Source of the DNA: JACRBR01 sp964371355
GTDB lineage: Bacteria; Chloroflexota; Dehalococcoidia; DSTF01; JACRBR01
DNA: 64,000 nt
Assembly: GCA_964371355.1 (NCBI GenBank)
Contig: CAYJMG010000008.1
Span: 61,968-125,967, forward strand
Direction of reading: 5' to 3'
Of this stretch, positions 15,696 through 23,973 are shown piece by piece. How positions within the stretch are numbered: position 1 is the stretch's first letter; every line of letters starts with the position of its first letter. The notes beneath the pieces were generated by a model. That model had not been told where the DNA came from and made no database searches. It saw only the letters and a program-made list of their open reading frames with translations. The translations under genes were made by a program, and so were the position numbers.

Positions 15696-16661
15696 TCACC
15701 ACGCCGCCAGCGCCACACCCACCAGCGCCCCCACCACGCCCAGCGCGATGAACCGCACCGTCACCGTCACCTCGTGCCAGCCCAGCTTCTCGAAGTGGTG
15801 GTGAATGGGCGCCATGCGGAACACGCGCCAGCCGCGCGTCCGGTACACGCCGATCTGGATCACGTCCGACAGGATCTCGATGACGAACACGACGCCGATG
15901 ACGGGCACCAGCAGCCACCACCCCGTCATGAGCGCCAGCACCGCCAATCCCGCGCCGAGGGGCAGCGATCCCGCGTCGCCCATGAAGAGCCGCGCCGGGT
16001 AGGCGTTCCAATACAGGTAGCCCGTGAGCGCCCCCGCGATCGCGAATGCGAATGTCGCGACGCCTGTCTGGCCCTGCAACAGCGCGATCGCCCCGAACGC
16101 CGCGTATGCCACGCCGCAGGTCCCCGCCTCCAGCATGTCCAGTCCGTCCGTCACGCCCACCGCGCTCGTCAGCGCGACGATCACCCCGATCGCGACGACG
16201 ATGTACAGCACGCCGATGTCGTAGTGACCCCGGCTGGGCACCAGCAGCCGCGGGGCGTCGATCTGGTCGTACAGCAGCCACGCAGCCACTACGCTGATCA
16301 CAGCGAACCCCGCCAGCTTCAGGATCATGTTCGTCCGGTCGTGTGCCTCGCGCTTTTCGCGGTCCAGCAGCGTCCCCGCGTCGTCGTACACGCCGATCGC
16401 GCACATTACGGCCGCGACGACAACCGGCAGCAGCACGTCGCGGTCCTTTGGCACGCCCGCAACGAGCGCCACCGCGAGCCCGACGCCGCAGATGAGCAGG
16501 CCGCCCATGGTCGGCGTACCCGCTTTCGAGAGATGAGACTCCGGCCCGTCGATGCTGATGGCCTTCGCGAGACCGCGGGCGCGCAGGAAGCGGATCGCCG
16601 GCCCGCCCAGCACGGCGGCCAGCACGGCCGCTATCGCCCCGCTCAGCAGCGCGTACGTCAT
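15696..16661 (-). CDS. mraY: Phospho-N-acetylmuramoyl-pentapeptide transferase MraY
   Basis: Integral membrane enzyme that moves phospho-MurNAc-pentapeptide to undecaprenyl phosphate, giving lipid I. About 321 residues and ten membrane segments. GTPTMGGLLI, GVYDDAGTLLDR, GVTDGLDMLEAG (catalytic aspartates) and MAPIHHHFEKLGW are diagnostic. The ATG at 16661 overlaps the murF stop (ATGA). The protein is slightly shorter than typical 350-360-residue homologues. Confidence 0.96.
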   Translation of the reverse strand: MTYALLSGAIAAVLAAVLGGPAIRFLRARGLAKAISIDGPESHLSKAGTPTMGGLLICGVGLAVALVAGVPKDRDVLLPVVVAAVMCAIGVYDDAGTLLDREKREAHDRTNMILKLAGFAVISVVAAWLLYDQIDAPRLLVPSRGHYDIGVLYIVVAIGVIVALTSAVGVTDGLDMLEAGTCGVAYAAFGAIALLQGQTGVATFAFAIAGALTGYLYWNAYPARLFMGDAGSLPLGAGLAVLALMTGWWLLVPVIGVVFVIEILSDVIQIGVYRTRGWRVFRMAPIHHHFEKLGWHEVTVTVRFIALGVVGALVGVALAAW

Positions 16662-18022
16662 GCCGGCGCCTCCTCCAGATCCCGCAGCACCGTCTCCAGG
16701 GCCAGCGCGCGCGATGCTTTCAGCAGCACGACGTCGGTCGGCCCCAACTGCGCTCGGAGTTCCCGCGCGATCTCTGCCTTGTCTCCCACGATGTGCACGT
16801 CGCCGTGGCCCGCGTGGATCGCGGCGTCGCCGATCCACCGGCCCAGCTCTCCCACGCAGTAGATCGCGTCCGCCACCTGCGCCGCGAGCCGCCCCACCTC
16901 CGTGTGGCCCTCACGTTCGGCCGAGCCCAGCTCGCGCATGTCCCCGAGCACGGCGATCTTGCGGCCGGGCATCTCGCCCAGCAGCTCCAGCGCCGCCCTC
17001 ATGGAAGCCGGGCTCGCGTTGTACGTGTCGTCGATGATCGTCGAGCCGCGCGGCCCCGGGTGGGTGGCCAGCCGCAGCGGGACGCGGGCTCCCGTCAGCG
17101 CGACGGCCACTTCGTCGAGTTCGATGCCGTCAGCGATGCCCGCGGTGGCGGCCGCCAGAGCGTTGCTCACCATCGCGCGGCCGGGCAGCCGGGTGTAGAC
17201 GGGCGCGCGGTCGTCGCCGTGCTGCAGCGTGAAGCTCACGCCTGAAACGCCCCGGCTCTCGATGTCCGCCGCGCGCACGTCCGCCTGCCGTGACAGCCCA
17301 TATGTCATGACGTGCGCGTTCGTGCGCTCCGCCATGGCCGCCGCGCGCTCGTCGTCCGCGTTCAGGATCGCCGTGCCCTCTCGTGGCAGCGCCTCAACGA
17401 GCTCGGCCTTCGCGTCGGCAATGGCCTCGATGGTTCCCATCCGCTCGAGATGCGATGGCCCGACGTTTGTGACAATGCCGATCTCTGGTTGTGCGATGTC
17501 GCACAGCAGGGCGATTTCGCCAGGCGCCCACATCCCCATCTCCAGCACGGCCCGCTGGTGGCGCGACGTCAGTTCGAGCAGCACCAGCGGAAGACCGATC
17601 TCGCTGTTGAGGTTGCCTTCGTTCTTCAGCAGCCGGTAGCGCGAGCCCAGGACGGCAGCCGTCAGCTCCTTTGTTGTCGTCTTGCCCACGCTTCCGGTCA
17701 CACCCACAACCTTCAAGCGCGGCCGGGCGGCCCGCCGCTGGCGGGCAAGCTCCTGGAGGGCTGCCAGCGCGTCTGGCACGACGTACTGCGCGATCTCCGC
17801 TTCCTGCCGTCGTTCGACGATCGCGCCCGCCGCTCCGTGAGCGGCCGCATCGGCCACGAAGTTGTGGCCGTCTGCACGCTCCCCGCGCAGGGCGACGAAC
17901 AGGTCGCCTTTCCGTGCGTTGCGCGAGTCAACCACGGCATGCGCGAACTTGAGCGGCCCGACGGTAGGCGCCTCGATGAGCGCCGGCTTCAGGGCCGCTG
18001 CGATCTCCACCGCCGTTATCAT
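16658..18022 (-). CDS. murF: UDP-MurNAc-tripeptide--D-Ala-D-Ala ligase MurF
   Basis: Adds the D-Ala-D-Ala dipeptide, completing the pentapeptide. About 454 residues: VVGVTGSVGKTTTKE (ATP loop), LKNEGNLNSEIGLPL, NVGPSHLERMG and IIDDTYNASPASM are MurF-specific. The ATG at 18022 (MITAVEIAAALK) matches the usual start; a GTG at 18052 would add ten residues. murE, which normally lies directly upstream, is absent; the ftsI stop is only 100 bp away. Confidence 0.96.
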   Translation of the reverse strand: MITAVEIAAALKPALIEAPTVGPLKFAHAVVDSRNARKGDLFVALRGERADGHNFVADAAAHGAAGAIVERRQEAEIAQYVVPDALAALQELARQRRAARPRLKVVGVTGSVGKTTTKELTAAVLGSRYRLLKNEGNLNSEIGLPLVLLELTSRHQRAVLEMGMWAPGEIALLCDIAQPEIGIVTNVGPSHLERMGTIEAIADAKAELVEALPREGTAILNADDERAAAMAERTNAHVMTYGLSRQADVRAADIESRGVSGVSFTLQHGDDRAPVYTRLPGRAMVSNALAAATAGIADGIELDEVAVALTGARVPLRLATHPGPRGSTIIDDTYNASPASMRAALELLGEMPGRKIAVLGDMRELGSAEREGHTEVGRLAAQVADAIYCVGELGRWIGDAAIHAGHGDVHIVGDKAEIARELRAQLGPTDVVLLKASRALALETVLRDLEEAPA

Positions 18023-18122
18023 CGCCACCCGCCTGCCTTCGGTTGCTTGCACGTCGCGTGACCCGGGATCCGCGTTGGTCGGGCCACGGGTCGTCCCGCG
18101 CGCGGACGTTCTGCCGCGACCG

Positions 18123-19856
18123 CTAGGGGTTGGTCACCAGTTGTGGCCCCGCGGGCTCCACGCCCAGGTACGCGAGGATGCTGGGCGCCAGGTTCGCAAA
18201 GACAGGCGCGGACACCTGTCCTCCGAGGCGATCCTCCCGGAAGTCCAGCTTGATGAGCACGATCATCCTGGGGTCGTCGGCCGGTGCGAATCCGATGAAC
18301 GACGCCACGTTCCCGCCCTTCACCGCGCCGTCAGCCAGCGTCGCGTCCGTCGTGGTGCCCGTCTTGCCCGCCACGTGGTAACCCTTTATGGCCGCCAGGT
18401 GCCCGGGACTTCCCTCCACCACCTGGTTCATCATATCGGCGAGCGTCGCCGCCGTTTGCTCGCTGACCACCTGCCGGACCACCACCGGGCTGAACGCCCG
18501 CGGCCCCTCCGGCGTCTCCATCGACTCCACGATGTACGGCCGCATGAGCTTGCCGCCGTTCGCAAACGACGCGATCGCCGTGATCACTTGCAGTGGCGTC
18601 GCCGCGATCCCCTGGCCGAAGGCGTTGGTCGCCAGGTCGACTTCGGACCAGTTGGGGTCGTTGTCGTCCCGCACCAGACCGTCCGGTTCCCCGTCCAGTC
18701 CGATGCCCGTCGCCTGCCCGATGCCGAACCTGCTGACGTAGCCGTAGAAGTCCACCGGCCCGACCTGCCGGCTCATCCAGACGGCGCCGGTGTTGAGGCT
18801 GCGCTGCAGGATCTGCGTCACCGTGACCGGGCCGTTCGTGCTGAAGTCCCAGTTGCGGATTGTGGAAGGCCCGATGTACTCGGCTCCCTCGTCGTTGTAC
18901 ACGCTCTCCGGAGTCACCAGCCCCAGGTCGATGGCCATCGAGGCGGTGAGCGTTTTGAACACCGAGCCTGGTTCGTACATGTCGGTCACGGCCCGGTTGC
19001 GGAACAAGGCCTGTTCCACGGGCTTGTTCAGGTCCAGCTGCGACATCTTGAACCCGGGCTGGCTGGCCATGCCCAGCACCGCGCCGGTCTGGGGATCCAT
19101 CACGATGATCGTCCCGCCCAGCGCACCCGTCTGCGCGATCTGGGTCTCCAGCTCTCCCTCGACCAGGCGCTGGATGTAGCGGTCGATCGTCAGGCGGATG
19201 TCGCCGCCCGGCTTCGGCTTCTGGCCCACGCGCTCGCTGCCCAACTGGATCCGGTTGCCGATGCTGTCGCGTTCGAAGTAGATGGTCCCCGGAATGCCGC
19301 CCAGCTCGCGGTCGAAGTCCCGCTCGATCCCCGTCAGCCCGACGTGGTCCCGCCCCACGAATCCGAGGAGCGTCGACGCGAGGTCTCCTTCCGGGTACGA
19401 CCGCTTCGTTGTCAGTACGACGCGGAGCCCGGGCGCGTCCGCATCATGCAACCCCGTGCCCTTCTCGAAGTCCAGGCCTCCGTATGCCAGGTACAGCCCT
19501 TCCGCCTCCTGCCGTACAGCGCCGATCAGTTCGTTCGGGTCGCGCCCGATGATCGGCCCGATGAACTCAGCGGCCCGCCGGGCTGATCCCTCATCCTGCC
19601 ATTCTTCGCGGTTGATCCAGACGTCGTAGGCGTCGACGGTCGTCGCCAGGGGATACCCGTTGCGGTCGAGGATCGCCCCGCGCGCTGCCCGGACCTCCTG
19701 CTGGCCGAAGTGCTCGTTGCTCGCTTCGCTGCGGTAGTGGTCCGTGCGGGCGATCTGCACGTAGGCCACGCGCGCCGTCACGGCGATCCCCCCGAGGGCG
19801 AACAGGCCCGCCAGGATGAACAGGCGTAGGTTCATGCGGCCGCGTTGCCCGAACAT
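18123..19856 (-). CDS. ftsI: Septal transpeptidase FtsI (PBP3-like, class B)
   Basis: Monofunctional penicillin-binding protein that cross-links septal peptidoglycan with FtsW. About 577 residues: short basic cytoplasmic tail, one membrane segment (LFILAGLFALGGIAVTARVA), dimerisation domain starting RAARGAILDRNGYPLA, then transpeptidase motifs EPGSVFKT (SxxK), RSLNTG (SxN) and GKTGTTTDA (KTG). Start: an ATG at 19856 after GAGGG is preferred over a TTG at 19871. No C-terminal PASTA domain. It lies 66 bp after ftsL. Confidence 0.95.
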   Translation of the reverse strand: MFGQRGRMNLRLFILAGLFALGGIAVTARVAYVQIARTDHYRSEASNEHFGQQEVRAARGAILDRNGYPLATTVDAYDVWINREEWQDEGSARRAAEFIGPIIGRDPNELIGAVRQEAEGLYLAYGGLDFEKGTGLHDADAPGLRVVLTTKRSYPEGDLASTLLGFVGRDHVGLTGIERDFDRELGGIPGTIYFERDSIGNRIQLGSERVGQKPKPGGDIRLTIDRYIQRLVEGELETQIAQTGALGGTIIVMDPQTGAVLGMASQPGFKMSQLDLNKPVEQALFRNRAVTDMYEPGSVFKTLTASMAIDLGLVTPESVYNDEGAEYIGPSTIRNWDFSTNGPVTVTQILQRSLNTGAVWMSRQVGPVDFYGYVSRFGIGQATGIGLDGEPDGLVRDDNDPNWSEVDLATNAFGQGIAATPLQVITAIASFANGGKLMRPYIVESMETPEGPRAFSPVVVRQVVSEQTAATLADMMNQVVEGSPGHLAAIKGYHVAGKTGTTTDATLADGAVKGGNVASFIGFAPADDPRMIVLIKLDFREDRLGGQVSAPVFANLAPSILAYLGVEPAGPQLVTNP

Positions 19857-19922
19857 CTGCCCTCGATCCAATCGTGCCCGTCGGCGCGGGCCTGCCCGAA
19901 CAGCGCTCTGCCCGGCGGAAGC

Positions 19923-20357
19923 TCAGAAGAACGGCAGGACGTGCAGCAACCGCTTCCAGAGCGGCTCCTGTGACGGCGCCAGTGCGGGCGCCTCCTCGGT
20001 CAGGAACCTCGTCGGCAGCGTCTGCTTCGCCGGCAGAGGCTGATTCACCTGCAGGTGCAGCTTCTGCTCGGCGGGCACCAGCCCCAGCCGCAGGCGGGCC
20101 TCGATGTCGACGCGCGCCAGCGAGGCCAGGGACGCCACTTCAGCCTCAAGCTCGTGATTCTCCGCCTGCCGCGCCGCGCGAAGCCGGTTCAGTTCGTTGA
20201 TGTCGTAGCTGGTGCTCGTCGCCGTGCTGAACTGGTTGACCTGGAACGCGGCGGCTCCGACGATGACGATCGCGGCCACGGCAGCGATGAGCCGGCCCTG
20301 CCGCTGCTTCAGGAACGCCTGAGGTACCGGTAGGGCAGGGCGATGCAGGGCTGCCAT
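19923..20357 (-). CDS. ftsL: FtsL-like divisome protein
   Basis: 144 residues with the FtsL layout: a short N-terminal tail, one membrane segment (LIAAVAAIVIVGAAAFQV) and an extracellular coiled coil (INELNRLRAARQAENHELEA), then a proline-containing tail. FtsL diverges strongly, so the call relies on topology and its place between rsmH and ftsI. The start codon at 20357 follows GGAGGGGCGC. Confidence 0.8.
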   Translation of the reverse strand: MAALHRPALPVPQAFLKQRQGRLIAAVAAIVIVGAAAFQVNQFSTATSTSYDINELNRLRAARQAENHELEAEVASLASLARVDIEARLRLGLVPAEQKLHLQVNQPLPAKQTLPTRFLTEEAPALAPSQEPLWKRLLHVLPFF

Positions 20358-20366
20358 GCGCCCCTC

Positions 20367-21299
20367 CTACGCCGCGTCGGCGATGCGCTCGGCGGCCCGA
20401 AGGCGTGCGCTCCGCGACCGTGGGTTTGCGGCTACTTCGGCCAGGGTCGGCTTTGCCGCGCCGCGAGTTACCGGCCGCAGTGTTGCCTGGTGGCCGCAGC
20501 GGCACTCCGGCAGGCCCGGAGGGCAGACGCAGTCGCGCGATTCGCGCCGGATGTAGTCCTTCACGATCCGGTCTTCCAGCGAGTGGTAGCTCAGCACTGC
20601 AAGACGAGATCCAAAGCCGAGCAGGCCGTGGGCCTGAGGAAGTGCGGCGGCCAGCGATGCCAGCTCTTGATTAACCGCTATGCGAAGAGCCTGAAACGTC
20701 CTGGTGGCGGGGTGGGATTTCAGATGGGCTCTTCTACCCACGGCCTGCTCGACGGCTTTGGCCAACTGTGCGGCCGTCTCGATCGGACGGCTCGCGACGA
20801 TGCGACGGGCGATCTTTCTGCTCGCCGGATCTTCTCCGTATTTGAAGATGAGGTCGGCCAGGTCGGCCTCGCCCCATGCATTCACGATCTCCGAGGCGGT
20901 GAGGCCTTCGCCCGCGAACCGCATGTCCAGCGGTGAGTCGTCGCGGAAGCTGAAACCGCGTTCCTCCGCCAACTGAAACGACGACAGCCCCAGGTCCATC
21001 AGGACGCCGTTCACCGGCGCGAACTCAAGCTGCCGGCAGATGTCGCCGACCTCGCTGAAGTTCCCCTGCACCAGCCGCACGCTCTCACCGAAGCGGGCCA
21101 GGCGCTGCTTCCCGCGCTCGATCGCCGCTGCGTCCGCGTCGATCCCCACGAGCGTGCCGCCCGGCTGTGACCGCTCCAGGATCGCCTCGGCGTGACCGGC
21201 GCCCCCCAGCGTGCAGTCCACATAGCGGCCGCCCGGCTGGACGTCGAGCGCGTCGAGCACCTCACGCATCATCACGGGCACGTGCTCGGCCGTTGCCAT
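20367..21299 (-). CDS. rsmH: 16S rRNA m4C1402 methyltransferase RsmH (MraW)
   Basis: SAM-dependent N4-methyltransferase acting on 16S rRNA C1402. About 310 residues: HVPVMMREVLDAL start, VDCTLGGAGHAEAIL (SAM loop), VLMDLGLSSFQL, RGFSFRDDSPLDMRF and HPATRTFQALRIAVN are signatures. It also has a cysteine cluster CVCPPGLPECRCG near the C-terminus. ATG at 21299 lies just after the mraZ stop. Confidence 0.97.
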   Translation of the reverse strand: MATAEHVPVMMREVLDALDVQPGGRYVDCTLGGAGHAEAILERSQPGGTLVGIDADAAAIERGKQRLARFGESVRLVQGNFSEVGDICRQLEFAPVNGVLMDLGLSSFQLAEERGFSFRDDSPLDMRFAGEGLTASEIVNAWGEADLADLIFKYGEDPASRKIARRIVASRPIETAAQLAKAVEQAVGRRAHLKSHPATRTFQALRIAVNQELASLAAALPQAHGLLGFGSRLAVLSYHSLEDRIVKDYIRRESRDCVCPPGLPECRCGHQATLRPVTRGAAKPTLAEVAANPRSRSARLRAAERIADAA

Positions 21300-21301
21300 C
21301 A

Positions 21302-21742
21302 CTACGTACTTCTCCGTTCGACCGACGCTTCCATCGTTGCAGCCAGCGTCGATGTCAGACGTTCCGATTCCGCTTCCCACGCCGCGGGGTCCCAGATCTC
21401 CAGGCATTCCCCGGCCCCAATCACCAACACCTGCCGATCGAGGCGGGCCCACTGCCGCAGTGGCGGCGGTATGAGGATTCGATTCTGTTTGTCCAGCTCC
21501 GCGCTGCGCGCCGAGGCGAAGAACGCCCGCCGCAGGTCGCGGCCACGCTGCAGCATCGCCGAATCTGCGGTGAACTCCGACGCTTGCGCCTCGAACGCTC
21601 CCCGTGTGTACACACGCAGGCAGCGGTCTGGGTGACCCTGGCTGAGCACCACCCCTTCGCGGAAGGCATCGCGATAGACCGGGGGGAGGGGAACTCTCCC
21701 GCGTTCGTCCATCGCATAGTCGAACGTGCCAACGAAATGCAA
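21302..21742 (-). CDS. mraZ: Transcriptional regulator MraZ
   Basis: Ring-forming AbrB-fold DNA-binding protein, first gene of the dcw cluster and usually its repressor. 146 residues with two SpoVT/AbrB repeats: FVGTFDYAMDERGRVPLP and ELDKQNRILIPPPLR. Translation must start at the TTG at 21742, because an in-frame stop lies upstream and no other start falls between. The ribosome site is weak (GGCAGGA, about 12 bases away), which fits low expression. Three GTGGG-like repeats at 10-bp spacing lie in its promoter. Confidence 0.95.
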   Translation of the reverse strand: MHFVGTFDYAMDERGRVPLPPVYRDAFREGVVLSQGHPDRCLRVYTRGAFEAQASEFTADSAMLQRGRDLRRAFFASARSAELDKQNRILIPPPLRQWARLDRQVLVIGAGECLEIWDPAAWEAESERLTSTLAATMEASVERRST

Positions 21743-21789
21743 AGGGAATCGGATCCTGCCAGGTGCTCAAAGGCTCCATCCTGAGCCAA

Positions 21790-21837
21790 GGTCTCCCACA
21801 GACCCCCATATCCTACCACCAGATTCGACCATGTCAA
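21790..21837 (-). promoter_or_regulatory. mraZ/dcw promoter with MraZ boxes
   Basis: Minus strand TTGACA (21837-21832), 16-bp spacer, TAGGAT (21815-21810). Three repeats at 10-bp period, GTGGTAGGAT, ATGGGGGTCT and GTGGGAGACC (21819-21790), overlap the -10 and the transcript start. MraZ of other bacteria binds such GTGGG repeats, so self-repression is likely. Confidence 0.65.
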
Positions 21838-21929
21838 TGGGCTTAGACAATTGATTTCGCCATTTCTTCCCACGTCGCAACATCTCTCTCATGGCACCGG
21901 TGCTGAACTGCGTCTGATACCTTTGGTGC

Positions 21930-22427
21930 ATGGTCATTCGGGTGGGGATCCTGACGGTCAGCGACAAGGGAAGCCGGGGTGAGCGCGAGGACACGAGCGG
22001 TCCGGCCATCCGCGAGCTGGTCGTGGGGACTGGCGGGGAAGTGTCCTGTTATAAGGTGGTGCCGGACGAGCGGCAGGAGATCGCGGCAGTCCTGGCCGCC
22101 TGGTGCGACGAAGGGGGCCTGGATGTTGTGCTCACAACGGGCGGGACAGGACTGGCAGCTCGGGACGTCACGCCGGAGGCCACACTTGACATAGCGGAGC
22201 GCCTCGTGCCTGGCATTGCCGAGGCAATGCGGGCGGTCGGCGCACAGAACACGCCGATGGCGATGCTGAGCCGCGGTACAGCCGTCGTCCGGGCGGGCAC
22301 CCTCATCGTGAACCTGCCCGGCAGCGAGAAGGCTGTCCGCGAGAGTCTGGCCGCCATCATTGGCGTCCTGCCCCACGCCGGGGAGCTGTTGCGAGGCCGG
22401 ACGGAGCACCGCGGCGAGGAGACATAA
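21930..22427 (+). CDS. mogA: Molybdenum cofactor biosynthesis protein MogA/MoaB
   Basis: Molybdopterin-binding fold that activates molybdopterin by adenylylation before molybdate insertion. 165 residues: VGILTVSDKGSRGEREDTSG, the pterin-binding LTTGGTGLAARDVTPEAT and VNLPGSEKAVRESLAAI are typical. Single-domain proteins are called MogA or MoaB; sequence alone does not decide which. It diverges from mraZ, and no other molybdenum cofactor gene is nearby. The ATG at 21930 has no clear ribosome site. Confidence 0.9.
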   Translation: MVIRVGILTVSDKGSRGEREDTSGPAIRELVVGTGGEVSCYKVVPDERQEIAAVLAAWCDEGGLDVVLTTGGTGLAARDVTPEATLDIAERLVPGIAEAMRAVGAQNTPMAMLSRGTAVVRAGTLIVNLPGSEKAVRESLAAIIGVLPHAGELLRGRTEHRGEET

Positions 22428-22482
22428 GCGCGGCGGTAACGGCTCCGCAACGCGACGCGTCGATCACGTATCTCTGATGGGC

Positions 22483-22488
22483 TATACT
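22483..22488 (+). promoter_or_regulatory. -10 element upstream of mreC
   Basis: TATACT about 107 bp before the mreC start; the -35 is weak (TCGATC at 17 bp spacing). A leader near 22510-22580 can form small hairpins (GCGGGT with ACCCGC; GCCGC with GCGGC). Low-confidence promoter of the mreC-rodA operon. Confidence 0.35.
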
Positions 22489-22594
22489 CTTCCGGATTCA
22501 CACCCTCCTCATGTGCGATGCGGGTTGGCGGGGCAAAGACCCGCGTGCGCATGACCGCCATGCGGCCGCCGCTTAGCGGCAGGAGACGCTGCGT

Positions 22595-23422
22595 ATGACC
22601 GCGCGAACGCTGGCGTGGACCAGCTTCATCGCGATTGCTGCCTTCGTGCTCATGACGGCCAGCCGGCTCACCCTCCTGGATCCGGTGCAGAACGTCACCC
22701 TCAATATCACGGCACCGTTGCAGACCGGGCTGAGCGGCCTCACCCGTCCCATCGCCGACTGGGTGAACAACATCACCGACGCTGGCGCGCTCTCCGACGA
22801 GAACCGTCGCCTTCAGGAAGAAAATGAGCGACTCACAAACGAACTTGTCCGCGCCCGGGAGGAAGCCGCTCAGCGCCAGGCGGCGGAGGACCTGAACGCG
22901 GTAAAGCAGCAGTTTCCTGACGATGTCTTCCTCGCCTCTAACGTCGTCTCGAGGGACTCGAGCAACGCGCGCGCGATCATCGCCGTCGACTCGGGGTCGA
23001 GTGACGGCGTGCGCGAAGGAATGATCGTCGTCTCCGAAGGGCGCAGTCTCGTCGGAACGGTGACAAAGACCTTCGACGATTACGCGTGGGTGACGCTGAT
23101 AACTGACCCGAAGAGCGCCGTCAGTGCCATCGTGCAGGAGTCGCGCTCGGATGGCGTCGTGAGCGGCAACTATGACGGCTCGCTCGTTATGGACTTTGTC
23201 GGCCAGGGCGCGCCTGTACGAGTAGGTGATTTCGTGACGACGTCAGGAGTGGGCGGGCGCTATCCGCCGGGCATCGTCATTGGCCGTATCGCCGATGTGA
23301 CGAAGACCGATCAGGACCTGTTCCAGGTTGTCCACGTCGACCATCTCGCCAGTCTCTCGAAGCTCGAGCGGGTGCTGGTGCTCACCAGCTTCCAGCCGCG
23401 CACGCTGGAGAAGCCCGAATGA
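22595..23422 (+). CDS. mreC: Rod-shape protein MreC
   Basis: Elongasome scaffold that activates PBP2. 275 residues: one N-terminal membrane segment (FIAIAAFVLMTASRLTLL), a coiled coil (ENRRLQEENERLTNELVRAR) and the two MreC beta-barrels (VDSGSSDGVREGMIVV; VTTSGVGGRYPPGIVIG). The ATG at 22595 (MTARTLAW) follows GGCAGGAGACGCTGCGT. mreB, which usually precedes it, is not in the window. Its stop overlaps the mreD start (ATGA). Confidence 0.95.
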   Translation: MTARTLAWTSFIAIAAFVLMTASRLTLLDPVQNVTLNITAPLQTGLSGLTRPIADWVNNITDAGALSDENRRLQEENERLTNELVRAREEAAQRQAAEDLNAVKQQFPDDVFLASNVVSRDSSNARAIIAVDSGSSDGVREGMIVVSEGRSLVGTVTKTFDDYAWVTLITDPKSAVSAIVQESRSDGVVSGNYDGSLVMDFVGQGAPVRVGDFVTTSGVGGRYPPGIVIGRIADVTKTDQDLFQVVHVDHLASLSKLERVLVLTSFQPRTLEKPE

Positions 23423-23919
23423 GATACTGGACCGGCGCCGTCATCGCGTTCTTCCTGGCCATCGTGCAGGCGTCGTCGGTCGAGCAGTTCAAGATCCTCG
23501 GCGTGTCGCCGAACCTGTTGCTCGTGTTCCTGGTCGCGTGGCTGGTCGTGCGGGGGCTCGACGACGTCCTTCCGATGATCCTGGTGGCTGGCGTTACGTT
23601 CGGCTTCGTGGGGCTCCAGTCGCCAGGCGTCATCCTCCTTGCGCTCTTGCCCGTCGCGGGGTTCGGTCTGGTCCGCGAACTCCACGTGCTGCACAGTGAT
23701 GTGTTGCTCACGTTGCTCATCGTATTGGGGGCATCGCTGGCCTACGAGGCGATCATGATCGGCAGCGTCCTTGCGACGGGTGGCGTGCTCGATGTCGCCA
23801 ACGGCGCGCGCGGTGTCATGCTGCCGACCGCGGTGGTCAACCTCGCGCTCACGCCTCCGATCTATTTCGCCATGCGCCTGGCAAGGCCGGTGCATCGCCA
23901 AGGCCAGCTTTCGTTCTAA
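23419..23919 (+). CDS. mreD: Rod-shape protein MreD
   Basis: Small polytopic membrane partner of MreC. 166 residues with about five hydrophobic segments (AVIAFFLAIVQASS; LLLVFLVAWLVV; MILVAGVTFGFVGL; VLLTLLIVLGASLAY). MreD diverges, so the assignment rests on topology, length and its place between mreC and mrdA. Start overlaps the mreC stop. Confidence 0.88.
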   Translation: MRYWTGAVIAFFLAIVQASSVEQFKILGVSPNLLLVFLVAWLVVRGLDDVLPMILVAGVTFGFVGLQSPGVILLALLPVAGFGLVRELHVLHSDVLLTLLIVLGASLAYEAIMIGSVLATGGVLDVANGARGVMLPTAVVNLALTPPIYFAMRLARPVHRQGQLSF

Positions 23920-23973
23920 GTCTCACGCATCGTGGTGGCGGCTGTTTGAGCCATCACCGATTGAAAGTGTCTC

